Assembly (NCBI RefSeq): GCF_014837035.1
Contig: NZ_JACSPS010000003.1
Span: 124,001-188,000, forward strand
Source of the DNA: Kaistella pullorum
GTDB lineage: Bacteria > Bacteroidota > Bacteroidia > Flavobacteriales > Weeksellaceae
Direction of reading: 5' to 3'
DNA length: 64,000 nt
The stretch's first letter is position 1; each line of letters starts with the position of its first letter. The notes beneath the pieces were generated by a model. It ran no database searches. It had not been told where the DNA came from and worked only from the letters and a program-made list of their open reading frames with translations. Shown here piece by piece: positions 34,229-43,293 of the stretch. A program made the translations under genes and the position numbers.

Positions 34229-36037
34229 TTAATTTTCGCGGAACGAACTTACAAGTTTATCCAGGTTAAGGCTGCGGGCGGAAGCGTCAAAAATCTCGCG
34301 GTAAACGCCGTTCATCGCCATCAGCTCGTCATGAGTGCCATTTTCCGCCACTTCGCCTTTTTTCATCACGTAAATTCGGTCTGCATCCAGAATTTGCGAC
34401 AGCGAATGCGAAATGATCACAACGGTTCGGCCCTGTTTTATCGCATCAAGCGAGTTTTTGATCTGTTCCGTAGCAATCGCATCGAGGCTTGCTGTAGGTT
34501 CATCCAGAAATATGATTGGTGGATCTTTCAGAAACAGCCGCGCAATCGCGATTCTCTGCTGTTGCCCACCGGATAGCTGGGTCGCATCGTGGCGGTATTG
34601 CTCCGGAAGATCTAAAATCTGGTCGTGCAGATAAGCTTTTTTCGCCGCCTGAACAATTTCTTCAAAGGTGGCGTCCATGTTTCCGTAACGGATATTGTCC
34701 TCGATACTGCCCTGAAAAATATGGTTTTTTTGCAACACTAAACCGATGTCATCACGCAATGCGGCATTTTCAAAATCGTTTAGCGGCGTATCATCAAGCA
34801 AAATCTCGCCGGAGGTAGGAAGATAAAATTTACACAGAAGATTGATGACCGTCGATTTACCCGCACCGCTAAGTCCGACCAGCGCCGTAGTCTTGCCGTT
34901 TTCGATGAGCATTGAGACATCTTTCAGCGCCGCCATGCCGTTAGGATAAGTAAAATTTACATTTTTCAGTTCAAATTTTCCTTGCAGCTCAAGTGCTTCA
35001 AAAGTACCGTTTGGCTCCGTCTGGTCGTCGGCTTCCAGGATGTCAAAGAAACCTTCAGCGTAGATCATTGCATCGTTCATATCGTCATAAATCCGATGCA
35101 GTTGACGAATCGGTGCGGAAACATTGTTGAAAAGCAGGATGTGCAGCATGATCGCACCAATGGTCATCTGCTGGTCGAGTACCAAAAACACGGTAAGCAA
35201 AATGATCAGTACTACACCAAACTGTTCGATGAAAGTCTTCAGGCCATCATAGATAAAGTTCGTGCGGCGCGTAAAGAGTTGGCTGTCCATCAGTTTCATC
35301 TGCAGATCATACTGTTTTTCACCTTCAAATCTCTCGCGCACGAAACTTTTAATCACCATGATTGAGTTGATCAGATTCAGCAACCCTGAAGTCTTGCGCT
35401 CACGTTGGTTCCGCAAAGTTCTGCGTACACCGGCCAGTTTTTTGGCCTGAAGCGCACTCACGTAAAAGTAAATGGGAACAACTACGGTGGAGACCAGACC
35501 AACATATACATTCTGCATGTACATGATTACCAAAGCAATGATTGCATTTGAAAACAAAGGCAAGATATCGATAAAGAAGTTCTGGACGAGCTTGGTCAAG
35601 CTTTCTATTCCGCGGTCTATGCGCACCTGCAGCTTGCCAGACTCGTGGTTTTCATCATTAAAATAAGAGACACGGTAAAGCAAAATCTTGTCAATCACCG
35701 ATTGAGCCAGGACAGAACTCGTGCTTATTCTTATTTTTTCACCATAGAATTTCTGCCCAAACTGTATAAAGATATTCAGCAGTTCCTTGCCTAAAAGTAC
35801 AGCGGAGATGACAACCAGCACGTGGATTCCTTCACTCATCGGATGTGGCAGCTGCGTGAGCTGCGTCACTTCGTCAACCGTATATTTCAGCACAAGCGGA
35901 TTTACCTGCGCCAGCAACGCACCTACAAAAGTGAGGAGCAGCGTGCCGATAATCATCTTGCGGTACGGCCTGATGAACGGGCGGAGCTGCCTGTAAATCT
36001 GTAGAAGGTTGATTGTCCTGTTAAACGGTTTCGGCAT
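34229..36037 (-). CDS. ABC transporter with fused permease and ATPase (MsbA/lipid or drug exporter type)
   Basis: 602 residues: an N-terminal six-helix transmembrane domain (about 20-330), then an ATPase domain with Walker A GLSGAGKST, signature LSGGQQQR and Walker B IIFLDEPTASLD. This is a half-transporter that works as a homodimer. Homologues move lipids, drugs or peptides outward; the substrate is not deducible here. Confidence 0.92.
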   Translation of the reverse strand: MPKPFNRTINLLQIYRQLRPFIRPYRKMIIGTLLLTFVGALLAQVNPLVLKYTVDEVTQLTQLPHPMSEGIHVLVVISAVLLGKELLNIFIQFGQKFYGEKIRISTSSVLAQSVIDKILLYRVSYFNDENHESGKLQVRIDRGIESLTKLVQNFFIDILPLFSNAIIALVIMYMQNVYVGLVSTVVVPIYFYVSALQAKKLAGVRRTLRNQRERKTSGLLNLINSIMVIKSFVRERFEGEKQYDLQMKLMDSQLFTRRTNFIYDGLKTFIEQFGVVLIILLTVFLVLDQQMTIGAIMLHILLFNNVSAPIRQLHRIYDDMNDAMIYAEGFFDILEADDQTEPNGTFEALELQGKFELKNVNFTYPNGMAALKDVSMLIENGKTTALVGLSGAGKSTVINLLCKFYLPTSGEILLDDTPLNDFENAALRDDIGLVLQKNHIFQGSIEDNIRYGNMDATFEEIVQAAKKAYLHDQILDLPEQYRHDATQLSGGQQQRIAIARLFLKDPPIIFLDEPTASLDAIATEQIKNSLDAIKQGRTVVIISHSLSQILDADRIYVMKKGEVAENGTHDELMAMNGVYREIFDASARSLNLDKLVSSFREN

Positions 36038-36088
36038 TGGCTAATTTTGGCTTAGCGTGTTGGTGATGAGCGATTTTATTTAAATAGA

Positions 36089-37150
36089 TCAGTTCTCAAA
36101 CGGGAAACTCGTGAGATAGTGCAGTTCGGCTGTACTTAATTTTTTTGCTGCGGATTCTGCCTCTTCTTTAGACAGCGCTTCACCAATGAGTTTTTTCTGA
36201 AAAACGAATGAGTTATTGGCGTTTTTGTCAACCACCTGATTAAAAATATGTTCGATTTCCGAGTTAGACAGAGACGCAAAACTTACATCTTCGAAGCCGT
36301 ACATCAGTCTCAAGTCACCGATTCCGGCGAAATTTTCTTCAACAAAATCCTGTAACTGTGCTTTCGAATCAAAATTTCCGGCCCAAATATTATAGACATA
36401 GGTTTTCTTTTTAGGTTTATTAAGAATATCCTGATACACGAAATTCTCACCTAGATATGCTTCCCTGACCATCGGATCATTGGCTAAATCCTGCGGCAAA
36501 CCTTCTTTAAGGATTCTGCCTTCGAACATGATGTAGGTCTTATGCGTGATTGCGAGGGTTTGCTGTACGTTATGATCCGTAATCAGGATGCCGATATTTT
36601 TGTCGACAAGACTTCTTACAATCTTTTGGATATCTTCTACCGCGATTGGATCTACCCCTGCAAATGGTTCATCCAAAAGAATAAAACTGGGGTTGGTCGC
36701 CAAACAGCGCGCAATTTCCGTCCGCCGTCTTTCACCACCAGAAAGCAGGTCCCCACGGTTTTTTCGCACGTGCTGAAGTGAAAATTCCTCAATCAGTTCA
36801 TCTACTTTCATCTGCTGTTCACGCTTCGAAAGTTTGGTGAGTTGCAGAACGCCGAGGATATTGTCTTCCACAGATAATTTTCGGAAAACCGAGGCTTCCT
36901 GCGCCAGATAGCCAATCCCTTTCTGGGCCCGGCGGTACATCGCATCGTTGGTAATCTCTTTATCATCAAGGAAAATCTTTCCGGATGTAGGTTTTACCAA
37001 ACCAACGATCATATAAAAACTGGTGGTTTTCCCGGCACCGTTCGGCCCCAGCAGCCCGACAATTTCGCCCTGCGAAACCTCTACTGAGACGCCTTTCACT
37101 ACTTTTTTCGGTCCGTATTCCTTTATTAAATTTTCTCCGCGTAGAATCAT
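36089..37150 (-). CDS. lptB: LPS export ABC transporter ATP-binding protein with extended C-terminus
   Basis: 353 residues from ATG 37150; a longer frame to 37216 is not conserved-looking. The first about 240 residues are typical LptB: Walker A GPNGAGKTT, signature LSGGERRR, Walker B FILLDEPFAGVDP, ending VREAYLGENF. About 110 extra residues follow, starting KPKKKTYVYNIWAGNFDSK, which I do not recognise. LptB drives transport of lipopolysaccharide from the inner membrane with LptFG. Other Lpt genes are not in the window. Confidence 0.9.
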   Translation of the reverse strand: MILRGENLIKEYGPKKVVKGVSVEVSQGEIVGLLGPNGAGKTTSFYMIVGLVKPTSGKIFLDDKEITNDAMYRRAQKGIGYLAQEASVFRKLSVEDNILGVLQLTKLSKREQQMKVDELIEEFSLQHVRKNRGDLLSGGERRRTEIARCLATNPSFILLDEPFAGVDPIAVEDIQKIVRSLVDKNIGILITDHNVQQTLAITHKTYIMFEGRILKEGLPQDLANDPMVREAYLGENFVYQDILNKPKKKTYVYNIWAGNFDSKAQLQDFVEENFAGIGDLRLMYGFEDVSFASLSNSEIEHIFNQVVDKNANNSFVFQKKLIGEALSKEEAESAAKKLSTAELHYLTSFPFEN

Positions 37151-37310
37151 ACGGCAAATATAAGAAAAAGCATGCCGAGCGCGCGTAAGCAGTGATGCGA
37201 AGGGAAGTGTAATCATCAGGCATCATTGAAATCCGCACGGCACCATTAGAAAAAATTTAACAAAACAAGGCTAAAAAAACTTATATTCGCTGCTATTATT
37301 TTTAGGCGTT

Positions 37311-37805
37311 TTGAGTGTAAAGGAAAAGGAATTTGCGAAACTCATCAAAGATAATCAGGGTTTGATTATTAAAGTTTCGCGTCTGTACACAAACTCACTG
37401 GAGGATGAGCAGGACCTTTTTCAGGAAATCGTGTTACAACTCTGGCGTTCTTACGACACATTCAAAGGCCAATCTAAAATTTCGACGTGGATGTACCGCG
37501 TGGCCCTGAATACAGCAATCACACTTTTCCGCAAGAAGACAAAATCGCCGCAGACCGATGAACTGATGGATTTTCACGCCAGCAGCTATCTGGAAGATGA
37601 TGACGAAAAGCAGCAGCAGATTTCGCTTCTTTACAAAGTAGTGAAAATGCTGCCACAGGTGGAAAGGGCGATCGTGATGATGTATCTGGATGATTTGCCG
37701 TACCGCGATATCGCCGAAAACCTTGGTATCACCGAAGTGAACGCGCGTGTGAAGATGAACCGGCTGAAGAAAACCCTGAAACAACTAATGGAAAAACATG
37801 CCTGA
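37311..37805 (+). CDS. ECF-type RNA polymerase sigma factor
   Basis: 164 residues with region 2 (DEQDLFQEIVLQLWRSYDTFKGQ, split by the usual loop; WMYRVALNTAI) and region 4 (PQVERAIVMMYLDDLPYRDIAENLGITEVNARVKMNRLKKTL). No ATG fits: the frame upstream is closed by TAA at 37272-37274, so the TTG at 37311 is the likely start. Its stop overlaps the ATG of the next gene by 8 bp, which marks a sigma/partner pair. Confidence 0.9.
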   Translation: MSVKEKEFAKLIKDNQGLIIKVSRLYTNSLEDEQDLFQEIVLQLWRSYDTFKGQSKISTWMYRVALNTAITLFRKKTKSPQTDELMDFHASSYLEDDDEKQQQISLLYKVVKMLPQVERAIVMMYLDDLPYRDIAENLGITEVNARVKMNRLKKTLKQLMEKHA

Positions 37806-38472
37806 ATTTGATTTAGATAATTTAAAAAAAACCTGGCAGGAGCATAAAGTAGAGCCAAAATACAGCAACACCGAAATAGAGGCGATGCTGAACAAATCAT
37901 CGCGAAACTACGTGAAATATATCCTCTGGATAAGTATCGCAGAATTTTTAGTGATTCTTTGCCTTAATATTTACTATACATTTTCAAGCGATGATGCCGG
38001 ATCTTTCATAAAGATGCTCGAAAAACTGGGCGTGCACAACACCTTGAAACTGCAGGCAGATTTCGCACATCTCTATTTTGTACTGAAAATTATCAGCCTG
38101 CTGGTCACCGCATTTTTCGTCATCCGTTTTTACCAAAACTACCGCAAGATTCATGTAGAATCTAACCTGAAAAAGCTGATCCTGCAGATCATCCGGTTCA
38201 AAAAAACCGTGAACCTGTTCATTTTGATCAACATTCTGTTGCTATTGGCTTTCACTGTGGTACTTACCGTTTTCAGTTTCATTGCTTTAGCGCAACAGTC
38301 AATCCACCTGAATCATCCAACTTTAATCGGCTTTATAGTGGGCTTGGTGGTGATGACGCTTATCAGCGTGTTGCTGATTTGGGTTTATTACCGAATTGTG
38401 TACGGCATCATACTTAAAAGACTCGGCAAAAATCTCACTGAACTTCAAAGAATCGACAACCAGGAACTATAA
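37798..38472 (+). CDS. membrane protein paired with the ECF sigma factor, possible anti-sigma
   Basis: 224 residues. An N-terminal cytoplasmic part of about 35 residues is followed by four predicted transmembrane helices (about 40-58, 93-112, 140-163, 175-197). The 8-bp overlap with the sigma factor gene and the cytoplasmic N-terminus are what one expects of a membrane-bound anti-sigma factor. There is no recognised anti-sigma domain, so the role is inference from context. Confidence 0.65.
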   Translation: MPEFDLDNLKKTWQEHKVEPKYSNTEIEAMLNKSSRNYVKYILWISIAEFLVILCLNIYYTFSSDDAGSFIKMLEKLGVHNTLKLQADFAHLYFVLKIISLLVTAFFVIRFYQNYRKIHVESNLKKLILQIIRFKKTVNLFILINILLLLAFTVVLTVFSFIALAQQSIHLNHPTLIGFIVGLVVMTLISVLLIWVYYRIVYGIILKRLGKNLTELQRIDNQEL

Positions 38473-38500
38473 AAAAAGGTCAGCGCTTGCTGACCTTTTT
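38473..38500. terminator. bidirectional terminator
   Basis: The 12-bp stem AAAAAGGTCAGC / GCTGACCTTTTT has a GCTT loop. It lies between the convergent genes ending at 38472 and 38512. Confidence 0.9.
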
Positions 38501-38511
38501 AATTTTAATCT

Positions 38512-39990
38512 TTATAACTCTTTCCGAAGCCTTGCCACCGGAATATTAAGCTGTTCGCGGTATTTCGCAATGGTCCGGCGGGCGATATTGTAACCCTTTT
38601 CTTTCAAAAGACCTACGAGCGCGTCATCGGTAAGCGGCTTGCGCTTGTTTTCTTTGCTGATGACTTCCTGCAGATGATTTTTGATCTCTTTAGTCGATAC
38701 TTCTTCACCGTCATCGTTGATGAGTGAATCCGAGAAAAGGCTTTTCAGATAAACGATGCCGTTCGGCGTGTCCGCATATTTACTTTTCACTACACGTGAA
38801 ATCGTTGAAATATCAAAACCGGTGATATCTGCGACATCTTTCAGAATCATTGGCTTCAATGATTTCTCATCACCCGTGATAAAGTAGTTTTTCTGCAGTT
38901 TTACAATTGCTGAAATGGTTTGCAGCAAAGTATTCTGTCTTTGATTGATCGCATCAATATACCATTTTGCGGCATCCAGCTTTTGCTTGATAAAAAGCGC
39001 AGCCTGCTTATGGTCCGGCGATTTCTTATCGTGAGAATACGTGGTAAGGATCTCCTTGTATTCGTCTGAAACCCGAAGGGTAGGCGCATTTTTGCTGTTC
39101 AGTAACGGAATAACGTCCGTCTGCCCATTCTTACCTTCTTTTATTTGAATTACAAAATCGGGGATGATTTCTTGGTTGATCGTGATGGTTTGTGTATCAA
39201 AGTTTCCACCTACACGCGGTGAAAGTCTTGAAATTACTTCCAGCGCATCTTTCAGGTCCTCTTCTTCAATATCGTATTTCTGGATGATCTTGTTGTAATG
39301 CTTGTTCGTAAGCGCATCAAATTGATTTTTAAGGATGCTTGCCGCTAAACTTACCGCTTTGTCAGCGCTCACCTTCTTCTCAATCTGAAGCAACAGACAT
39401 TCTTGTAGGTTTCGGGCGCCAACACCGGGCGGATCAAGTTTCTGTACGTAATTTTCAAGAACGTCCACTACGTTTTCCTGCGTCGTATAGATGCCCTGCG
39501 CGAATGCAAGATCGTCAACAAGCTGCTTGATCTCACGACGCAAATACCCATCGTTATCGAGGTTTCCGATGATGTATTCGGCGATTTTGAGGTCTTCACC
39601 CTCGATGTTTGCGAGCCTTATCTGCTCTAAAAGATAATCGTAAAGCGACTGTCCCTCGGTGAGCAAAGAACCGCTGTCAAATTCCTCGTCATCGGCAGAA
39701 TAATTGCTCGATGCGGTTTTGTATGCAGGTTCATCATCGAAAATATAATCATTCACATCAAAATCTGTATCGATGCTGTCTGTGCCTTCTTCTTCATAAG
39801 TCTCTTCGGCGGACGGGAATTCTTCTGTTGAAGCATCTTCCTGTACTTTTTCCAGCGCCGGGTTTTCTTCCAGTTCGCGCTCCAGCTCTTCCTCGAACTC
39901 GAGCGTGTGTAGCTGGATAAGCTTCATGAGCTGTATTTGCTGCGGCGCTAATTTCTGGCCGAGGCGCATTTGTAAGTTTTGTTTTAACAT
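38512..39990 (-). CDS. rpoN: RNA polymerase sigma-54 factor
   Basis: 492 residues with the three sigma-54 regions. The N-terminal activator-contact region starts LKQNLQMRLGQKLAPQQIQLMKLIQL. A very acidic linker of about 60-110 follows. The core-binding region is about 120-330, and the C-terminal RpoN box reads ARRTIAKYREQLNIP. The adjacent plus-strand transcript is converged upon by a shared terminator. No enhancer-binding activator is in the window. Confidence 0.95.
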   Translation of the reverse strand: MLKQNLQMRLGQKLAPQQIQLMKLIQLHTLEFEEELERELEENPALEKVQEDASTEEFPSAEETYEEEGTDSIDTDFDVNDYIFDDEPAYKTASSNYSADDEEFDSGSLLTEGQSLYDYLLEQIRLANIEGEDLKIAEYIIGNLDNDGYLRREIKQLVDDLAFAQGIYTTQENVVDVLENYVQKLDPPGVGARNLQECLLLQIEKKVSADKAVSLAASILKNQFDALTNKHYNKIIQKYDIEEEDLKDALEVISRLSPRVGGNFDTQTITINQEIIPDFVIQIKEGKNGQTDVIPLLNSKNAPTLRVSDEYKEILTTYSHDKKSPDHKQAALFIKQKLDAAKWYIDAINQRQNTLLQTISAIVKLQKNYFITGDEKSLKPMILKDVADITGFDISTISRVVKSKYADTPNGIVYLKSLFSDSLINDDGEEVSTKEIKNHLQEVISKENKRKPLTDDALVGLLKEKGYNIARRTIAKYREQLNIPVARLRKEL

Positions 39991-40084
39991 TCCTTATCTG
40001 GTCTCACTAATGTGATTTGTGCGTTTTTATAGCAATATTGCTGTTTTCTTATTTCACTTAATATGGCTAAAAGTACTGAATTTT

Positions 40085-41530
40085 TTAGAATTCAGCGTTG
40101 TGCGGCGTTCGCGGGAACGGTATCACGTCGCGGATATTGGTCATTCCCGTTACGAAAAGCACCAGTCTTTCAAGCCCAAGCCCAAAGCCAGCGTGCGGAA
40201 CCGACCCGAATTTTCTTGTATCCAGATACCACCACAACTCGTGTTCGTCAACATTCATGGTTTTCATTTTCTCCTGAAGTACAGCCAATTTTTCCTCACG
40301 CTGAGAACCTCCGATTATCTCTCCAATTCCCGGGAACAGCACATCCATGGCTGCTACGGTTTTGCCATCCTCATTCAGTTTCATATAGAATGCTTTGATC
40401 TCTTTCGGATAATCGAAGAGCACCACCGGGCTTTCAAAATGTTTTTCAACCAAGTAACGCTCATGCTCACTCTGCAGGTCTGCGCCCCACTCTTCTATCG
40501 GAAACTGGAATTTGCCCTTCTTGTTTTCTTTTGAATTCTTTAAGATATCAATCGCTTCGGTGTACGAAACGCGCTTGAATCTTTTCTGGATGACATTCTG
40601 CAATTTTTCGATCAGGCCTTCATAAGCTCTGTCTTTTTCGGGTTTCTGCTTTTGTTCTTCCGCGAATCTTTTATCGAGGAAATCGAGGTCATCCTTGCAG
40701 TTTTCAAGCACATATCCAATGACATATTTGAGGAAATCTTCGGCTAAATCGATGTTGTCTTCCAGGTTGTTGAAGGCCACTTCCGGCTCCACCATCCAAA
40801 ATTCTGCGAGGTGGCGTGTAGTATTTGAGTTCTCTGCTCGGAAAGTCGGCCCGAAGGTGTACACGCGGCCAAGTCCCATCATCGCAGTTTCCACATTCAG
40901 CTGACCCGAAACGGTGAGATTTGTCTTTTTTCCGAAGAAATCCTGGCTATAATCGATCGCGTTGTTTTCATCCCTCGGAATTTGATCGAGGTCAAAATTC
41001 GTTACACTGAACATTTCACCCGCACCTTCCGCATCTGCACCCGTGATCACAGGCGTGTGCATATAGAAAAACTGATTTTTGTTGAAGAACTGATGGATGG
41101 CAAAGCTTACCGCGCTTCTTACACGGAAAACTGAACCGAAAAGATTGGTTCGAAACCGCAGATGCGCCTGCTCGCGCAAAACCTCAAGCGAATGTTTTTT
41201 GGGCTGAAGAATGGTTTTATCACGCTCTTCGGTGAAATTATCGCCCAGGATGATGATTTTCTTCGCGATGATCTCAATCGTTTGGCCCGCACCCTGACTT
41301 TCAATCAGTTCACCTACAATCTTAAGTGAGGCGGCAGTGCTGATATTCTTAATGATATTTTCATCAAACTTCTCGAAATCTACCACAACCTGAAGGTTAT
41401 TGATCGTAGAGCCGTCATTCAGTGCGATGAAACGGTTGCTGCGGAAAGCGCGCACCCAGCCCTGCACAGTGATATCGTGATGTAAAAGTTTTTTATAATC
41501 TGTAAGTAGTTCGTTGATCGTGGTTCTCAT
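40085..41530 (-). CDS. asnS: asparaginyl-tRNA synthetase
   Basis: 481 residues, class II synthetase. The N-terminal OB-fold anticodon domain ([20 protein letters not shown]) is followed by the catalytic core with motif 2 [21 protein letters not shown] and motif 3 [15 protein letters not shown]. The length and the FWMVEPE segment indicate the AsnRS branch and not the AspRS one. It charges tRNA-Asn. Confidence 0.96.
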   Translation of the reverse strand: MRTTINELLTDYKKLLHHDITVQGWVRAFRSNRFIALNDGSTINNLQVVVDFEKFDENIIKNISTAASLKIVGELIESQGAGQTIEIIAKKIIILGDNFTEERDKTILQPKKHSLEVLREQAHLRFRTNLFGSVFRVRSAVSFAIHQFFNKNQFFYMHTPVITGADAEGAGEMFSVTNFDLDQIPRDENNAIDYSQDFFGKKTNLTVSGQLNVETAMMGLGRVYTFGPTFRAENSNTTRHLAEFWMVEPEVAFNNLEDNIDLAEDFLKYVIGYVLENCKDDLDFLDKRFAEEQKQKPEKDRAYEGLIEKLQNVIQKRFKRVSYTEAIDILKNSKENKKGKFQFPIEEWGADLQSEHERYLVEKHFESPVVLFDYPKEIKAFYMKLNEDGKTVAAMDVLFPGIGEIIGGSQREEKLAVLQEKMKTMNVDEHELWWYLDTRKFGSVPHAGFGLGLERLVLFVTGMTNIRDVIPFPRTPHNAEF

Positions 41531-41593
41531 TAGTTTAAATCAATAATGTTTTTATCTGAAACGGCCGACTGAATACAACACCGGTGTTTCCTA

Positions 41594-41601
41594 CAAATGT
41601 A
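41594..41601 (-). promoter_or_regulatory. candidate -7 box of asnS
   Basis: TACATTTG on the minus strand, 64 bp before the asnS ATG, matches TAnnTTTG. No TTTG -33 is evident at the usual distance. Confidence 0.4.
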
Positions 41602-41642
41602 CTGAAAAGCGGCGTAATTTTTGATGCAGGAAAGAAGAATTT

Positions 41643-41680
41643 GCGGGTGCCGAAATATTGGCAACCCGTTTTTTTTTGCT
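41643..41680 (+). terminator. terminator-like hairpin on the plus strand without a cognate gene
   Basis: The stem GGGT(bulge)GCC / GGCAACCC with loop GAAATATT is followed by nine T on the plus strand. Both neighbouring genes are on the minus strand, so there is no known transcript for it to end. Confidence 0.4.
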
Positions 41681-41690
41681 TCCCAAACCC

Positions 41691-41759
41691 GCGATCCGAC
41701 TTGAACGGAGCTCTTTTTGCGAAGCGCAGCGAAGCAAAAAAGCGGGAGTGGAAGGCGGA
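41691..41759. repeat. palindromic repeat element, copy 2
   Basis: Left flank GATCCGACTTGAACGGAG, hairpin CTTTTTGC / GCAAAAAAG around GAAGCGCAGCGAA (41713-41742), right flank GCGGGAGTGGAAGGCGG. The flanks parallel those of the element at 6289-6339, pointing to a dispersed family. A second small hairpin, GGCG...CGCC, lies at 41754-41769. Confidence 0.55.
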
Positions 41760-41777
41760 AAAATCGCCCTGAAAAAT

Positions 41778-42320
41778 CTACTCGTCTTTCTTTGACGGCA
41801 CCAGGAACACATCCATCAAACCTTCCGGTAAAGCCATTTTCAGGAATTTTTCTTCACGGTTTAGTTCCAGGATCCAGTCTTTGATGATCGGAATGATGAT
41901 TTGCTTGCCCGCAAAATCGAGCATGAAATAATGCTGCGCGGTCTGGTCGTTTACCGATACGATGGTTCCGCAGCTTTTGCCGTCTTCTTCCCGGATTTCA
42001 TAACCGATTACCTCATGATAGTAAAACTTGTTGCCGGTAAGGTTCGGCAGCGTAGAAAGCGGTAGATAGACATCTTTACCAAGTGACTGGTCCACAAGCG
42101 CCTCCGTAGAATTCTTGAACGAAATGATCAGCGTATCGGCTTTTCCCCAAGACTGTTTTGCCACGAAAAATGGCACCAGCATGCCGTTGATGTCTACGAA
42201 AACCGAATCGAGTTTGCTGTACATTTCGGGCTGGTCTGTATCAAGTTTCAGAAAGACGTTTCCCTGCAGGCCATGTCGGCGGGTGATTTTGCCTAAAAAA
42301 TAGCAGTCTTCTTTTTTCAT
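41778..42320 (-). CDS. rimM: 16S rRNA maturation factor RimM
   Basis: 180 residues from ATG 42320 (a longer frame to 42374 begins in the intergenic region). The N-terminal RimM domain reads YFLGKITRRHGLQGNVFLKL. The PRC-barrel C-terminal part has YYHEVIGYEI, then IIIPIIKDWILELNREEKFL. It assists 30S head assembly by binding S19. It lies 123 bp after rpsP on the same strand, the usual rpsP-rimM order. Confidence 0.94.
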   Translation of the reverse strand: MKKEDCYFLGKITRRHGLQGNVFLKLDTDQPEMYSKLDSVFVDINGMLVPFFVAKQSWGKADTLIISFKNSTEALVDQSLGKDVYLPLSTLPNLTGNKFYYHEVIGYEIREEDGKSCGTIVSVNDQTAQHYFMLDFAGKQIIIPIIKDWILELNREEKFLKMALPEGLMDVFLVPSKKDE

Positions 42321-42398
42321 ATTCTTATTTAATCTAAAAAACTGAAGGAGTAAGAAACCTCTCAGCAGTTGCAAATATAAATGGTTTTAAAATAACAA

Positions 42399-42419
42399 AG
42401 ACGCCTGCAAAAGGCGTCT
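42399..42419 (-). terminator. hairpin between rpsP and rimM
   Basis: Perfect 8-bp stem AGACGCCT / AGGCGTCT with loop GCAAA. The minus strand continues TTGTTATTTT, only moderately T-rich. It probably attenuates transcription from rpsP into rimM. Confidence 0.6.
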
Positions 42420-42443
42420 CTGAATGTATTTTGAAAGAAATTA

Positions 42444-43172
42444 CTAAGCTTTTGCTTCGTCGTCACCTTCAGTTTTAGGCGCTACAGCGTCAGCAATTTT
42501 TTCAGTAACATCTGCTACTGTTTCTTTCACTGCGTCTACTACTCCTTCTACTGCAGCTGCTGCGTTACCAACTGCTTCAGCAACTGTATCTACTACTGAT
42601 TTCTCTTCGGTAGCGGTTTCTTCTGCAGGTGCGTTAGCTGCTACTTCTTCTGCTGCTTTAGCGTCTGCCGCGGCTTTCTCTTCAGCTAATTTTGCGTCAG
42701 CCTCAGCTTTTGCGTCAGCTTCGATTTTCGCTGCTGCGTCAAGTCTTGCCTGGTTTACTTTAGCTTCAGCTTCAAAAGCTGCTTTTTTAGCATCTTCTTT
42801 AGCCTTCTTCAGTCCGTCTTTTTTACCAAGAACCTGCTGCTCCTTGCCTTCCAACCATGTGTTGAATCTCTTTTCTGCTTCAGCTTCGTCAAATGCACCT
42901 TTAGCAACACCACCTAAAAGGTGTTTTTTGTAAAGTACGCCTTTGTAAGAAAGAATCGCTCTTGCAGTATCGGTAGGCTGTGCACCGTTGTTAAGCCATT
43001 TTACTGCTGAGTCTACGTTCAGCTCGATGATTGCAGGGTTTGTAACTGGGTTGTAAGTACCCAATTTCTCGATGAATTTACCATCTCTTTTTGCTCTTGC
43101 ATCTGCAACTACGATGTGGAAAAAAGGTTTTCCTTTTTTACCGTGTCTTTGTAATCTGATTTTTACTGACAT
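42444..43172 (-). CDS. rpsP: 30S ribosomal protein S16 with long Ala/Glu-rich tail
   Basis: 242 residues. The first about 85 are S16 proper ([25 protein letters not shown], then [10 protein letters not shown] and the [17 protein letters not shown] segment). The remaining about 155 residues are rich in Ala, Glu, Lys and Asp with a long predicted helix at about 95-185. The family norm is about 80-90 residues in most bacteria and longer in Flavobacteriia. The tail is expected at the ribosome surface. Confidence 0.95.
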   Translation of the reverse strand: MSVKIRLQRHGKKGKPFFHIVVADARAKRDGKFIEKLGTYNPVTNPAIIELNVDSAVKWLNNGAQPTDTARAILSYKGVLYKKHLLGGVAKGAFDEAEAEKRFNTWLEGKEQQVLGKKDGLKKAKEDAKKAAFEAEAKVNQARLDAAAKIEADAKAEADAKLAEEKAAADAKAAEEVAANAPAEETATEEKSVVDTVAEAVGNAAAAVEGVVDAVKETVADVTEKIADAVAPKTEGDDEAKA

Positions 43173-43220
43173 AAATGTTTGATTTTGTGGGAACTCGTCC
43201 CTGTTTTATTATTAAGTGTG

Positions 43221-43228
43221 CAAAGATA
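43221..43228 (-). promoter_or_regulatory. candidate -7 box of rpsP
   Basis: TATCTTTG on the minus strand, 49 bp before the rpsP ATG, matches TAnnTTTG. The -33 region is weak. Confidence 0.45.
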
Positions 43229-43293
43229 ATTAATTTATCGGAACCGGCAGCGCTGATTTTTATTTAAATTAAACTGAATCACACAGCCGCAGC

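Noticed and set aside
37155-37162. TATATTTG box only 4 bp before the lptB ATG, implying a leaderless mRNA
   Set aside because: There is no TTTG -33 element at the usual distance, and A/T-rich spacers produce such 8-mers by chance; listed as neither promoter nor finding.
41591-41812. Open frame on the minus strand across the second palindromic element
   Set aside because: It overlaps rimM and the repeat and its translation is Arg/Ser/Pro-rich without domain signs; such frames often arise from repeats.
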